Positions 39,450 to 50,340 of a stretch of 64,000 nucleotides of DNA are shown here, piece after piece. The stretch is from the NCBI RefSeq assembly GCF_026262505.1, contig NC_067205.1, forward strand, positions 16,244,001 through 16,308,000. Reading direction: 5' to 3'. The first letter of the stretch is position 1; the number at the start of each line of letters is the position of its first letter. The notes beneath the pieces were generated by a model, which had not been told where the DNA came from, did no database searches, and was given only the letters and a program-made list of their open reading frames with translations. The position numbers and the translations under genes were made by a program. The DNA comes from Trichomonas vaginalis G3. Taxonomy: Eukaryota; Parabasalia; Trichomonadida; Trichomonadidae.

Positions 39450-40451
39450 TTAGTATCTAACAAAGCGTATTGTTTTTTCCTTATCAAGTCTGTAGTCCAG
39501 AAATTGTGGATCAGGTACTAATGTTATTCTTGGAACATGTTTTGGCATTTCTTCTGAAAGCGTTCTTAAATTAGTACCTTCTATTTGCATATCTGTGGTA
39601 TCAACATCGCAGTCGCAATAGAATCCGTTTACATTTAACTTCAAGCCATCTGCATCAAAGAATTGACCTCCAGTTTTTGTATTAAATACTGCTAGGTTCT
39701 CTATGTTCAGAGAGATCGACGATCTGATTGCACAAGATTTAAATGTGCTATCTTGGATTGTTAAGTATTGAAAATATGGTGAATCAAGTTTCGGGAATTT
39801 CAATCCATAAGTTGAGTTCATTTCTGAAATTACAAGATGGTTCATTGCAAGGTTTCCGTATACAGGAGATATAATTTCAGTTGTTAGTTTGGAAATGTTA
39901 CAATTATCATAATTTGACTTAGATGTTTGTGCTGATGAGAATATAAGCTGCTGAAGTACATAGTTAACATTTGAACAACTGAAATACTCGTTATAGCTCA
40001 CTTCTAATCTATAGGATTTGATAAATGAATTTCTTATTGAGACGTTAGCTGATCTAAACAATAGCTTAGAAGAATTTACAAAGCATTGTGTCATTTCAAC
40101 TTTTGAGGCTACAATCTGCTGAGTGGTTGTTGCCGATTTATAAAAGTAACATCCTTCAAAGTAAATATAGTGTCCGGACATATCTAAAGAGTCACCAAAG
40201 AACCTATTTGTGTACACTGCATCACCATTTAGAGTAATACTCTTAACAATACCAAATGATGTATCTTTGATCTTCAATCTATTAAAATTGGAAAACAAAC
40301 CTTGACTAGCAATGAACTCGAATTTGGACTTTGAGATTTCTAACCTACTTCCAAGAGTTAAGAAAGACTTGGAAAATATGGGAGATTGGTCATGGACTCT
40401 TTGTAACTGAAGGCCTATGAGGGTGGTGTTGATACCTAAGCCTGCAACCAT
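39450..40451 (-). CDS. Beta-helix surface-type protein (Pmp-like), possibly 5'-truncated, 333 aa
   Basis: Many short alternating hydrophobic and polar strands, with recurrent N, S and F positions (LEISKSKFEFIA, LKIKDTSFGIV, VSIRNSFIKS), suggest a right-handed parallel beta helix. This pattern occurs in the large trichomonad family annotated as polymorphic outer-membrane-like proteins. An ATG exists at 40451, but there is no signal peptide or membrane anchor. A second frame (40436-40654) upstream on the same strand may be a former N-terminal part, so the gene may be truncated or frameshifted. The C-terminus lacks the usual transmembrane helix. Confidence 0.55.
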   Translation of the reverse strand: MVAGLGINTTLIGLQLQRVHDQSPIFSKSFLTLGSRLEISKSKFEFIASQGLFSNFNRLKIKDTSFGIVKSITLNGDAVYTNRFFGDSLDMSGHYIYFEGCYFYKSATTTQQIVASKVEMTQCFVNSSKLLFRSANVSIRNSFIKSYRLEVSYNEYFSCSNVNYVLQQLIFSSAQTSKSNYDNCNISKLTTEIISPVYGNLAMNHLVISEMNSTYGLKFPKLDSPYFQYLTIQDSTFKSCAIRSSISLNIENLAVFNTKTGGQFFDADGLKLNVNGFYCDCDVDTTDMQIEGTNLRTLSEEMPKHVPRITLVPDPQFLDYRLDKEKTIRFVRY

Positions 40452-40654
40452 TGATGATAAATGAACTGAAGGCTAATCTTAACGTTCTCTCCGTATATTT
40501 CGGTGTAGACCAAAAATGCATCATATCTTTCAGAATTGCTTCTGTGTATGGAAAAAGTTCGTAGCGATGTATTTAACGGATTTTTACAATTGGTATTACT
40601 ATTAACAAATCGACTTCTGAACAAATATCGCAGATACGAAAGAGTTATTCTCAA

Positions 40655-41051
40655 ATGAGATCTTTGATTAGATAATTTTCGAGATTAACATTAAAATAGC
40701 GATAGCAAATAGTTTTAATGTACATAGGTATATTGAATTTGTGAACGCCAGTGCACATAACCTTATGATTTTAATGAACTCGATCCGAATATTGATCGAA
40801 AATGGAAAATGTTTCACACACTCATAGTAACTCTTATATTGGATTATATTCTAGTACTATTGCACAAATAATTATTTATAAAAAGTGACATCTTCCATCA
40901 CGAGAAACAGTTCTCCATCACTGACCCACTTGATATCGAAAAAGTGACATGGCAATTTTATTTATTATTTGGTTATTAGTAATGTAATAATGAAATAAAA
41001 ATAAATCAAATAAAATTACATAAAAGTGAAGTCACAAAAATCATTTAGAGA
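40655..41051. other. Intergenic spacer, AT-rich
   Basis: Divergent spacer before the sulfurtransferase gene. AAAAAGTGACAT occurs twice (near 40886 and 40938), perhaps a regulatory word. Confidence 0.4.
41041..41046 (+). promoter_or_regulatory. Inr of the sulfurtransferase gene
   Basis: TCATTT with A+1 at 41043, 9 bp before the ATG at 41052. Confidence 0.6.
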
Positions 41052-41930
41052 ATGTTTGAGACAATTGTAACACCTGAACAATTGGCAGAACTCCAAGAAA
41101 AAGGCAGTCCACTTCAAATCTGGGATTGCTCATATGATCTCGTCAAGAAAGATTGGGGTTTAGAAGAATTTATTAAGGAGCATGTTCCTGGAGCAATATT
41201 TATCGATATTCATCATGATTTATGTGCAGAAGAAGGAAAACCACGTGCTTCTGGTGGCCGTCACCCATTACCAACCCGCGAAGATTTCCAAATAAGACTC
41301 GGCAGCTTCGGAATAACACCAGAAACACAAATTATCGTTTACGATCGTAATGGATCAAACTTTTGCGTTCGTGCATGGTGGATGCTTCGCTGGGCAGGCC
41401 ACAAGAACGTTGCTGTTCTTGATGGAGGCCTTCGCGCTTGGAAAGAATCAAGAAAACCAACAGCAGCAGGCGAAAGAGTACGTCCACATGTTGAAGGCGC
41501 TCCAGCATACAATCCAGGACCAGAACTTGTTAGACTTTGGACAATTGATCAAGTTAAGGAGAACTTAATCACAAAGAAGGCTCAATTATTCGATGCTCGT
41601 GCTCCAGAACGCTACCGTGGCGATGTTGAACCATTAGATCCACGCGCTGGACATATTCCAGGAGCAATCAACCGCCCATGCGGAAAATCCTTTACTCCAG
41701 AAGGAAAGTTCCTTCCAGCCGATGACCTTCGTGAACAGCTCAAGGGATTCTTCCCAGAAGGAAAAGAATGTGTGTCATATTGCGGATCCGGAATTACAGC
41801 AACACCATTGGTTTTGGCTGCAAAGATTGCAAATATGCCAGAACCAATCGTTTTCGGTGGTTCTTTCTCAGAATGGTCTCGCGATGATTCTGTTAAGGTT
41901 GAAACAGGACCAAATCCATACCAGGAATAA
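41052..41930 (+). CDS. 3-mercaptopyruvate sulfurtransferase, 292 aa
   Basis: Two rhodanese domains occur in tandem. The first (residues ~10-130) has IIVYDRNGSNFCVRAWWMLR and VAVLDGGLRAW. The second (~160-285) carries the active-site loop CGSGITA with the catalytic Cys near residue 244. CGSG rather than CRKG marks the mercaptopyruvate type over thiosulfate sulfurtransferase. The enzyme moves sulfur from 3-mercaptopyruvate to thiol acceptors; T. vaginalis is known to have one, linked to cysteine catabolism and antioxidant defence. Codon choice is strongly GC-biased at third positions, a sign of high expression. No targeting peptide is visible, so it is probably cytosolic. The length equals bacterial SseA-type enzymes. 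Confidence 0.93.
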   Translation: MFETIVTPEQLAELQEKGSPLQIWDCSYDLVKKDWGLEEFIKEHVPGAIFIDIHHDLCAEEGKPRASGGRHPLPTREDFQIRLGSFGITPETQIIVYDRNGSNFCVRAWWMLRWAGHKNVAVLDGGLRAWKESRKPTAAGERVRPHVEGAPAYNPGPELVRLWTIDQVKENLITKKAQLFDARAPERYRGDVEPLDPRAGHIPGAINRPCGKSFTPEGKFLPADDLREQLKGFFPEGKECVSYCGSGITATPLVLAAKIANMPEPIVFGGSFSEWSRDDSVKVETGPNPYQE

Positions 41931-42320
41931 GATATCATATATAAATAGTTGAATTTTTAGTTTATTTTTTTCTAAATTTTGTATGATTTTGATATTTTGA
42001 ATTCATTATAATGAATTAAGTCTCGATACCGTATAATCCACAATGGTATTGAGAGGACCAAAGGATCTCGTTAAAAATTAGAATATATAAGTGCGTTTGT
42101 GAGATTATGTTTTATCAAGTGATGTTTTTTTTTAGTTTTTTTAATTGGTTTTATTGTAGAAATAAGCAAAATCAAATAATTTGCAAGAAAACTAAAATAA
42201 ATCACTAAATCAATCTTCCTTATTTTGAAAACTATAGATTTAAGATATTAATGATAAGAACCTACATTTATATGCTTCATACGTTACACATATTCTATTT
42301 GAAAGGCTGAACATTCATTG
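41931..42320. other. Intergenic spacer, AT-rich
   Basis: About 390 bp between the sulfurtransferase and BEACH genes. Inverted words CTCGATACCGTATAATC / CAATGGTATTGAGAG near 42022-42057 may form a weak stem. Confidence 0.4.
42315..42319 (+). promoter_or_regulatory. Inr near the BEACH gene start
   Basis: TCATTG with A+1 at 42317, only 4 bp before the ATG at 42321. If used it gives a very short leader. Confidence 0.4.
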
Positions 42321-45300
42321 ATGGAAAAAGGATTGGATCCTGAAGTTGTCGCAACAATTTTTCAAGCGACATACATCGATCCTAAGATAATAGAGAGATT
42401 TCCTCCAGAATTTCGAGAGTTGATTCCGGATGTTGATCTCTCTGTCTTTGATAATCGCAAAATTTCAAATTCGGAATTAATCACGAAACTAAATTTACAA
42501 CTAGATAAACGCACAAAATTAATGAAATACATATACGAGCACCAACGGCAAATCACAGATAAGTTAGATCAACAAGAATTCGTTGGAGTTATCAGTATTC
42601 AGTCATTTATCGCTTTAATTTACAATGATTTATCTGAAGTTGTCGAATCTGATATACAGTATTTCATTGCATTCCTAGTTCTTTCTCTAGATCTTGTACC
42701 AAAATTTACGAAAGAAATTAACACTACATTTTTAATCTTTTTACAAAGAGTTTCACAGACACAAAATGTTTACCATTTTCTTTCAGATATTATCGTATTT
42801 ATTTCTAGCTGCAGATCGATTTCTCCCTTGATTTTGATACAAACCTTACTTCTACTAGAAACAATCATAAAAAATCAATGGTACACTTCAAACTTATCAA
42901 CTCTTATTACATTTATTAATAGTTTAACGAAGCAACTCAAGAATATTGACGTATTAAACATAACCACCGACATTTTGAATAATATAATTGATCAAACTGC
43001 AAATCTTGCATCTAATTATCGCGATAGAAAGACACTCGATGCGGTTTTAACATTCAGATGCGAAATTTTAGGAATTTCACCAGAAAATTACTACAAATTC
43101 GAAGAAATTATCGATCTATTTGTAGATGACATATCATCTGTTACAACATTACTTACGAATTACGAAAAAATACCAGATCTAGAGACAAATTTAGAAAATA
43201 TAACAAATAATTCTAAAAATGCAGTTTATTTACTATCAAGAGCGAGCTCCAAAGCAAAAGAAGCTCTTATCAAGCTCTTTCTTCGTATAGAAATCAATAG
43301 TTTTGCAACAATTTCAATATCATATCTATTTATTTACAAAATGATCCAAAACAACGAACCTGAAGACAAAAAACTTCCTTTTTCATTCTTTTTCCCTCAA
43401 TTCCTTTATTACAACGACTTTTCTATGTTTGATCAGAAATCTTTTTACATTGTCAATCTCAGACGCATCGGAATGCAACTATATATGCTATTATACAAGA
43501 CAATGAGTCCCAGTGATATTCTGAAGTATTTCATTATGTTTATGTCAAATTCAATTTCGAATCCGAAAATTTTCACGGAAATTTTGTTTTATTCCATGAA
43601 AATGATAAACTACAACAAACTCTCTAGTGTTGAGATTGAACCATTAATGGCTTGCGTGTTTTCAGGCCTAGAGATTGATGAAACATCGATTTATTCGAAA
43701 GAAATGAGAAAACTCGAATTAAAAATGATAAAAAAGATTTGTAACATGAAAAACATCAATTCTTTCATTCTCTCGTCCAGATCATTGAGTACAGGCATCA
43801 TCAACATAATCTTTGACTTGAAATATGGACGTTCTCTCGCATCAATTCTCGCTGTTCTTCTTAGATCATTGGAATCAGAAAATCAAACATTTCTAGATCA
43901 AATTTTTAAAAAATTGAAAGAAACCGAAGAAAATAAAGTGTTGGCAAATATTTTGAATACTTTACATTCTGCTTTATTTTCATTATCAAATTTAGATTTA
44001 GTTTTATCGTTTTTTCACTCGGATTCATTTAGATTTGTCATTGCAATGTTCAACAAAGACATGGATGATGATGTATTGTTGAATGCTTTGCTTCTTGTGT
44101 CATTAGGAATGAGATTAAACATAAGAGCATTGACAAGTCACGAAATTAAAATGATAAGTGAATGCATAAACAAAGAAAAACTTAATTTACAGGTTTATAC
44201 TGTTCTTTGCATGATTATTTCGGGATCACAAACAGATTTCATAGGGATAACTAATCCCGACTCTTTCCCTTTCATCAAATCAATTTTGTTGAGTGATTTT
44301 AGATCGGATTTCTTGTTTAGAATTACAAATTTGTGTCAAAATAATGATATTCAGAAATTACAATGTATTAATTCTGATATTTTCTCTATTTTAAATGATG
44401 TATGTCCTGATGACTGCTTCAAACACTTGGACCTGTTCGTAATGATTGCTTCTAAATTCACTAACGCAAAATTAATTCGTCAATACTACAAGTTTTTCGA
44501 TATAAAAGAAAATCAAAATATTTTAACAGATAAAATTCAAAAAAGTGACAAAATTCAAATTTCTTCAACAGATAAAATAGAAAATACTGAACAAAAAGAA
44601 AATAAATTAATCACAAATCCAAATGAAAATCAAAATAATTTAGAAAATACAACAATATCAAAAGAAAACGAAAATTTGGAGAAAAATTCTAAAATTTCTG
44701 AAAATTCAAATATTTCTATTGAAAATGGAGCTTCAGATAAAAACACAAAAATTTCGGAAGATCAAAAAATTTCTGAAAATACAAAGATTTCTAGTGAAAA
44801 TTTGGATAAAATTTCTAAAAACTCTGATGAACAAAAAATTTCTAAAGAAGATAAAAATCAAAGTTCATTAGTCACGGAAACAAAAACACATATTGTTAAA
44901 ACTGATGGTTTGCCTAAATCTGAAGGAAGTAAGAAGAAAGTTAGAAGACCTTCAATGCTGACACAAGAAGGAATTTATGTTGATAAAACAAATTTGAATT
45001 TAACGAAAGATGAAAAAATAACAAATCTCTTACAAATGACAAAAATAATATTAAATAGTGATAAAACATGTTTTGGAAAAACAGTTTTCTTGTTTTCTCC
45101 AGAATCAGGAGGAATCAACTTAAATATGACACAATCATCATTTAGAATAGATGCTTATATACAATTATGTTCCCAATCATTCAGATTATTCAAAATTGTT
45201 TCAGGAGAAAATCAACTTTTTTGTAATTTACAAAAAGATTTCTTCGAAATTGAATTAGAAAACAGTGAATTTAGGTCCCCTGTTCAATTAATGCAAAACA

Positions 45301-48300
45301 AATGGTACAAGATGTCATTATCTGTTAATAAACTCAAAGAATTTATATTGACGATAGATGACAAACCGTTGGCAACCGTTTTTCTTTCAAATTTCGAAGA
45401 AGAATACACATTTGACTTGTTTTTGTTCGAAAGCCAACAAAGAAATGATACAATTGGAACAGCGCAAGAGTCAAACATAACTGGACCAATTACAGTTTAC
45501 ATTAACGATAAGGCCGTTTATTATTTCACTCCTGATTCGACAACAGAAGATTTTTGTTTGGTAAATTCACTTTCTTTCGAACCAGAGGTTATTAAAATCA
45601 AACCAAACATGATTTGCAAAGTTTCTTTATTCAAGATGAATTTGTTGGAGTTGAATGGAATTGAATTTTATCTGTTTTTGTCTCATTTTTGCCAAAATGT
45701 CAAAAATTTCATTTCTATTTTGGAAATTTTCCAAATGATATTAGAAAATGAAAGTTTGGATTTGCAAAAGAGACTTTACAATTTGAAGTTCTTCAAGTGT
45801 CTGGCTTCTTCTTTAGATAATCTCGAAGAAAAACCAAATACAAAATTATATGATCAAATTATGAAATTTGACAAAATTTTGACATTTAAAGCCTTGAAAA
45901 ATGATTTTCTGAAACATATCTTGATTGGAACTCAGATCTGGTTTAAAGACAAAGATTGTGCAATTTTACTTTTGTCGAAATGGTCAGCGATACAAGATGA
46001 AGACAAACTTTATTTCGCAAAGTTATTACCTGTAGAAAGAATTATTTATTATATCTCAATTTCTGACAACTTTACAAAAAGTACTGTCACTTTATTGTTG
46101 TCAATTTTGAGAGAGTTTGTTTACATCAACATTGACAAAAAACTTTTACAAATATTATTTAGATTTTTAGAGCATTTCAAAGATGACAAAGAAGTATCAA
46201 TGCAAGTTTTACAAGTCTTCTTTTCTTTGGCGAAAAGAGATTCAACAGCACAAGATTTTGTCAGAGATTTCATTTTGGGAAGTCGTTCTTTGCTTTCTAG
46301 CACACAATCTTATGTTATTTATACTGTAATTATGCTGTTTATACAAAATGAAGAGCCTTATCACTCAAGATTACTATGGTTCTTCTTAAACGAAACAAGA
46401 TTCAGATCGTTGCAAATAAATGAAACTTTTGCAACAGAATTCTGTAATTATTTCATTGGAAATACAAAAATTGACACTTTAGAAAAACTGATAAAAGTGA
46501 AGTCATTTAATTCCATTGCAGCACCATTGTTTCCATTCATTTGTGTTCTTGGAAACTATGTTTCACCTGAATTAAGGAAGCAAATGCAAGTTTTTGTTGC
46601 AAATATTTTGACACAAAATGATATTTGCATTAAAATTTCAAAAACATTGAAACCATTAAGTATTTCTATTATTTGTTCATTCCTTCTTTTGTTTGAAGAC
46701 AAATTAACTGTTTCTTTTGTTAATTTAATCAAACAAAACACTGAAATTTTGCCGGAAGTATTATCTTTCCTTTCTTTGATGCAAAGTTTTGTTTCTTTCG
46801 ATGTCCATGTTATAGAAAACACTCTGTTGAGCGCAATGACTATGAGAGTTTTTAATAATGGTGATTCCGAACAAAAGAATGATTTTGTTAAAACAGTTGT
46901 CAGATATTTACTTGAAACAAAACATGTTGAATTTAGAGATGTTATTTCACAAGAAACAGATTCAATTTTAGATGAAACAAATGATGTTCAAATTGTTGAA
47001 TTTGAGAAAATTATGCACAAATCTAAATCAACTGAGAGAATCTCTTCAAAGAAAATAGATAGATCTAATTCTTCAGGAGGAATTTCATCAAAGAAAACAA
47101 TTAAAAACGAAATTAATCCACAGAATTTCGGATTAATCGGAAGTTTCCCAGGATTCAAAAATGACAAAGCAAGTTTACATGTCAAAAATGAATCTGACAC
47201 ATCATCATTGATAGGCAGCATGAGTGGAAATCAATCTGAAATAACTAATTTACATATGATAAATAGCATGAATTTCCAATCAAATGAAAAAGACATAATT
47301 TCTGAGGAACAAAACTCAGAATCTGTTTCGAATTCTGTTGTTTTCAGTGAAGAAACAGTTATTAAATATGATAAAACAGAAGATTGGGAAAATGAAGAAC
47401 TAAAAGAAGTTGGAACTCTTTTAGATTTCATCGTCAAAAATAATAATTCTAAAAAAGTGACAAACAAAAAGAGTTTTGGACCAAAAATTGTTGAAAACGA
47501 ATGGATGGACGTCAACATTGCAATTTTATTGTTAGATTTCGTTCAAGACAAAGATTTGAACCAAAAATCCATTGAATATTTCTTTGTTTTGTTGGATTTC
47601 GTGTTAAGAAGTGAAAGAAATTTGCAAATCAATCATTCGGATTTATTAGATACATTTTGTCTTAATTATCCAAATGCAAAGACATTGAATGTTTTATTCT
47701 ACGAATGCTGCTTGTCTAAGGAATACTTTGAATCAGAATCTCCTCAGTTTTACAGAGAATACCAACTTGAAAAAGAAAATTTGTTGAAATTTTTCGAAGA
47801 CAAAAATGAAAGTTTACAAACTTTTTATTCCGAAAATTTTGAAAGTCAATTTTCAAATTTGGAAGATGTTTTAGTTAATTTCATGTTAACACCATTCGAA
47901 TTCGTATCAATCGAATGTCCACATTTAGATTCTCTTTTGAGTTTCACAGAGAAATATTTCGTTCTTCAAAAATATAAAAGAAAACATTGTTTCGAAGAAC
48001 TCCAAGAAAAATTCTCTTATCCAAACTCAAACTTCGTGTTCATCCTGAAAGAAGAAGAACAATACTCAAGAAGACATTTATATGATCATATTTTGAGACC
48101 TTATTTATTCACAAAAAGATTGATTTATACAAAAAGACCTGAAATACAAATTGATGATCAAGAAAAGTATTTCGTGAAGAAATTTGATAAGTCAAAGTTC
48201 TCTTTTTACTGTTCTCATTGTTATTTAATACGAGATTACAAAGAAGAAAAAGTGTTTGTTTATATCTTTGGCGACCAATTAATTGTAAGAAATGATTTAT

Positions 48301-50174
48301 TCATTTTTTACAAAGTTAAATTCTCCGAAATTTCGGCAATTACTTGGGAATGGTACAGACATCATCCAAACTCAATGTCATTCTACTTGAAATCAAGGAA
48401 GGCATTTCTACTTAAGTTCCCCAATGAACACAACCATCGTTTTGTTTCAGTGATTTCTCAACAAATTTTGAATGAAAATCCAATTTATTTTGTTTACGAT
48501 TCAATTCCTTTTGAAATGTTGGAGAAGCTGAAACTCACACTCAGATGGAAGAGAAGAATGATATCCACGTACGAATACATCCATTGGCTCAATATCATTT
48601 CTGGAAGATCATTTTTGTCAAGAGAAAATTACCCAATTTTCCCTTGGATAATGGCAAATTATGACAATGATTTAGAATACGTCAAATTCCGAAATTTGGC
48701 GAAAAACATCAACACTACGAACACAAAGAGAGTACAGAAGATCAAAGCAAGAGAATTAGAAGATGCTCTTGATAATGAATGTGTTATTTTGTTTAAGAAT
48801 AATTACATTTCAAACAAAATTGGAGTCAAAGATTTGTTATTTGAAACAAACAAGAATTCTTTAGAAGATGTTTACAATGATTTAGTTATCCGTGATCCAG
48901 ATGATCCACGAGATTCATTTGAATCAATTGAAGAATACTTTTACTGTCCAGATTTGGTTTTCGACAAAAAAGTGCCAAAATATTTTTCAAATGCCACTGA
49001 ATTTGTTGTAAAACAGCGTCAAATGCTTGAAATGGATGGTGCAAACATTGAGAAATGGATTGATATGGTATTTGGAGTTTCACAACAAGGGGAAAGTGCA
49101 ACACAAACAGATAATACTTATGATTACAAGATTTTCTCAAACGCTTTTGAAGACAGAAGCGACGACATCGAACAAGTAATGGGAAAAATGGGAAATGCTC
49201 CACAGAAGTTGTTCGATTCTTATCATCCGATGAGGAATCCTCAGACGAAAGGAGTTCAGCGACAAATGGTCAAACTGGACATTTCAGGAATTTTTTGCAT
49301 GTTTTTGTATAAAAACATGAATTTCTTTGTGACAAATAACAACACAATAATTGGTGTGGAAGGTACAAGTGTTAAACAAACTCTTAACTACAAGATAAAC
49401 GAGATCTACACTGTGAAACATCTTCCTTCGACTTCAAGATGTAGAATTGCAATTTTTGGCAGATTTGATGATTATTTTTCAATTTTTGATGTCGAAGAAA
49501 AGACAACAATAAGATCTTCGGATATTGGACACATCTGTTCCATTCATTCAGACAAGACAAACATTTATTGTGGAATAGAAAACGGAACAATCAAAGAAAT
49601 CGACCAAAACTTGGAAATTTCAAAGTCAATTTCCATTTCTGATTATCCAATCAAAGATATCTATTGTTGTCTTTTTAACAACATCATGATAAGTGTTGAT
49701 GACATGAATAACATTTATTTCATGATGACACACAACTTGAGAGTTTATAAAGTGATACAAAATGAGCGTTTATCACTTGAAAAATTCAAAAAAGTTGTTT
49801 ATTTGCAAACTTCAAATTTGTTTGTATTTTTGTTCTCCAGAACAATGATAACTTTCACGGCTAGTGGACAAGTAGTTAAAGAGACTGTTGATATAAGATT
49901 TGATAAATACTTGGACATCTGTTACTACAAAAACAACAATTTCGATGAATTGATTTGCGTTTCAACAAATGACGGAAAACTTTCAATTTTGGATCCAATA
50001 AATCACGAAGAAACTTTGACAATTACTCAGCTCAGAGTTGGAGTGAGCCAAATTATGTATAATACTGACAGCGAATACTTTGTTTGCTCGAACAACGAAT
50101 TTTCTGTTTTAGTTCCAGACAGAAATATTGGTGGAATTTTTGTTCCATCAAGTCCAAATAGATTTATGTTGTAA
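42321..50174 (+). CDS. BEACH-domain protein with ConA-like, PH and WD40-like regions, 2617 aa
   Basis: The true ATG is at 42321 (MEKGLDPEVVATIF). Domains in order: a long alpha-helical solenoid (~1-720); an Asn/Lys/Glu/Ser low-complexity linker (~735-880); a concanavalin-like lectin fold (~915-1070, WYKMSLSVNKLKEF); more helical repeats; a PH-BEACH domain (~1950-2060); the BEACH core starting ~2085 with WLNIISGRSFLSRENYPIFPW, and later WIDMVFGVSQQG; and a C-terminal WD40-like propeller (~2320-2617). This is the LRBA/neurobeachin/LvsA layout. Such proteins act as scaffolds in vesicle traffic, lysosome function or membrane repair. No intron or break is seen over 7.85 kb. Confidence 0.92.
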   Translation: MEKGLDPEVVATIFQATYIDPKIIERFPPEFRELIPDVDLSVFDNRKISNSELITKLNLQLDKRTKLMKYIYEHQRQITDKLDQQEFVGVISIQSFIALIYNDLSEVVESDIQYFIAFLVLSLDLVPKFTKEINTTFLIFLQRVSQTQNVYHFLSDIIVFISSCRSISPLILIQTLLLLETIIKNQWYTSNLSTLITFINSLTKQLKNIDVLNITTDILNNIIDQTANLASNYRDRKTLDAVLTFRCEILGISPENYYKFEEIIDLFVDDISSVTTLLTNYEKIPDLETNLENITNNSKNAVYLLSRASSKAKEALIKLFLRIEINSFATISISYLFIYKMIQNNEPEDKKLPFSFFFPQFLYYNDFSMFDQKSFYIVNLRRIGMQLYMLLYKTMSPSDILKYFIMFMSNSISNPKIFTEILFYSMKMINYNKLSSVEIEPLMACVFSGLEIDETSIYSKEMRKLELKMIKKICNMKNINSFILSSRSLSTGIINIIFDLKYGRSLASILAVLLRSLESENQTFLDQIFKKLKETEENKVLANILNTLHSALFSLSNLDLVLSFFHSDSFRFVIAMFNKDMDDDVLLNALLLVSLGMRLNIRALTSHEIKMISECINKEKLNLQVYTVLCMIISGSQTDFIGITNPDSFPFIKSILLSDFRSDFLFRITNLCQNNDIQKLQCINSDIFSILNDVCPDDCFKHLDLFVMIASKFTNAKLIRQYYKFFDIKENQNILTDKIQKSDKIQISSTDKIENTEQKENKLITNPNENQNNLENTTISKENENLEKNSKISENSNISIENGASDKNTKISEDQKISENTKISSENLDKISKNSDEQKISKEDKNQSSLVTETKTHIVKTDGLPKSEGSKKKVRRPSMLTQEGIYVDKTNLNLTKDEKITNLLQMTKIILNSDKTCFGKTVFLFSPESGGINLNMTQSSFRIDAYIQLCSQSFRLFKIVSGENQLFCNLQKDFFEIELENSEFRSPVQLMQNKWYKMSLSVNKLKEFILTIDDKPLATVFLSNFEEEYTFDLFLFESQQRNDTIGTAQESNITGPITVYINDKAVYYFTPDSTTEDFCLVNSLSFEPEVIKIKPNMICKVSLFKMNLLELNGIEFYLFLSHFCQNVKNFISILEIFQMILENESLDLQKRLYNLKFFKCLASSLDNLEEKPNTKLYDQIMKFDKILTFKALKNDFLKHILIGTQIWFKDKDCAILLLSKWSAIQDEDKLYFAKLLPVERIIYYISISDNFTKSTVTLLLSILREFVYINIDKKLLQILFRFLEHFKDDKEVSMQVLQVFFSLAKRDSTAQDFVRDFILGSRSLLSSTQSYVIYTVIMLFIQNEEPYHSRLLWFFLNETRFRSLQINETFATEFCNYFIGNTKIDTLEKLIKVKSFNSIAAPLFPFICVLGNYVSPELRKQMQVFVANILTQNDICIKISKTLKPLSISIICSFLLLFEDKLTVSFVNLIKQNTEILPEVLSFLSLMQSFVSFDVHVIENTLLSAMTMRVFNNGDSEQKNDFVKTVVRYLLETKHVEFRDVISQETDSILDETNDVQIVEFEKIMHKSKSTERISSKKIDRSNSSGGISSKKTIKNEINPQNFGLIGSFPGFKNDKASLHVKNESDTSSLIGSMSGNQSEITNLHMINSMNFQSNEKDIISEEQNSESVSNSVVFSEETVIKYDKTEDWENEELKEVGTLLDFIVKNNNSKKVTNKKSFGPKIVENEWMDVNIAILLLDFVQDKDLNQKSIEYFFVLLDFVLRSERNLQINHSDLLDTFCLNYPNAKTLNVLFYECCLSKEYFESESPQFYREYQLEKENLLKFFEDKNESLQTFYSENFESQFSNLEDVLVNFMLTPFEFVSIECPHLDSLLSFTEKYFVLQKYKRKHCFEELQEKFSYPNSNFVFILKEEEQYSRRHLYDHILRPYLFTKRLIYTKRPEIQIDDQEKYFVKKFDKSKFSFYCSHCYLIRDYKEEKVFVYIFGDQLIVRNDLFIFYKVKFSEISAITWEWYRHHPNSMSFYLKSRKAFLLKFPNEHNHRFVSVISQQILNENPIYFVYDSIPFEMLEKLKLTLRWKRRMISTYEYIHWLNIISGRSFLSRENYPIFPWIMANYDNDLEYVKFRNLAKNINTTNTKRVQKIKARELEDALDNECVILFKNNYISNKIGVKDLLFETNKNSLEDVYNDLVIRDPDDPRDSFESIEEYFYCPDLVFDKKVPKYFSNATEFVVKQRQMLEMDGANIEKWIDMVFGVSQQGESATQTDNTYDYKIFSNAFEDRSDDIEQVMGKMGNAPQKLFDSYHPMRNPQTKGVQRQMVKLDISGIFCMFLYKNMNFFVTNNNTIIGVEGTSVKQTLNYKINEIYTVKHLPSTSRCRIAIFGRFDDYFSIFDVEEKTTIRSSDIGHICSIHSDKTNIYCGIENGTIKEIDQNLEISKSISISDYPIKDIYCCLFNNIMISVDDMNNIYFMMTHNLRVYKVIQNERLSLEKFKKVVYLQTSNLFVFLFSRTMITFTASGQVVKETVDIRFDKYLDICYYKNNNFDELICVSTNDGKLSILDPINHEETLTITQLRVGVSQIMYNTDSEYFVCSNNEFSVLVPDRNIGGIFVPSSPNRFML

Positions 50175-50340
50175 TTAAGACTTTATTTATTATTAAACTA
50201 TAGTTTATTTATGTATATTTACTAGATATTGAAGAAATAGATTTTTTATGTATTTCAACAATAATAACAAACAAACATATTTATTTTGCAAAAATATTAT
50301 AATGCATTCTTGAAAAGAATGCGATCTTAGTAATCAATAT

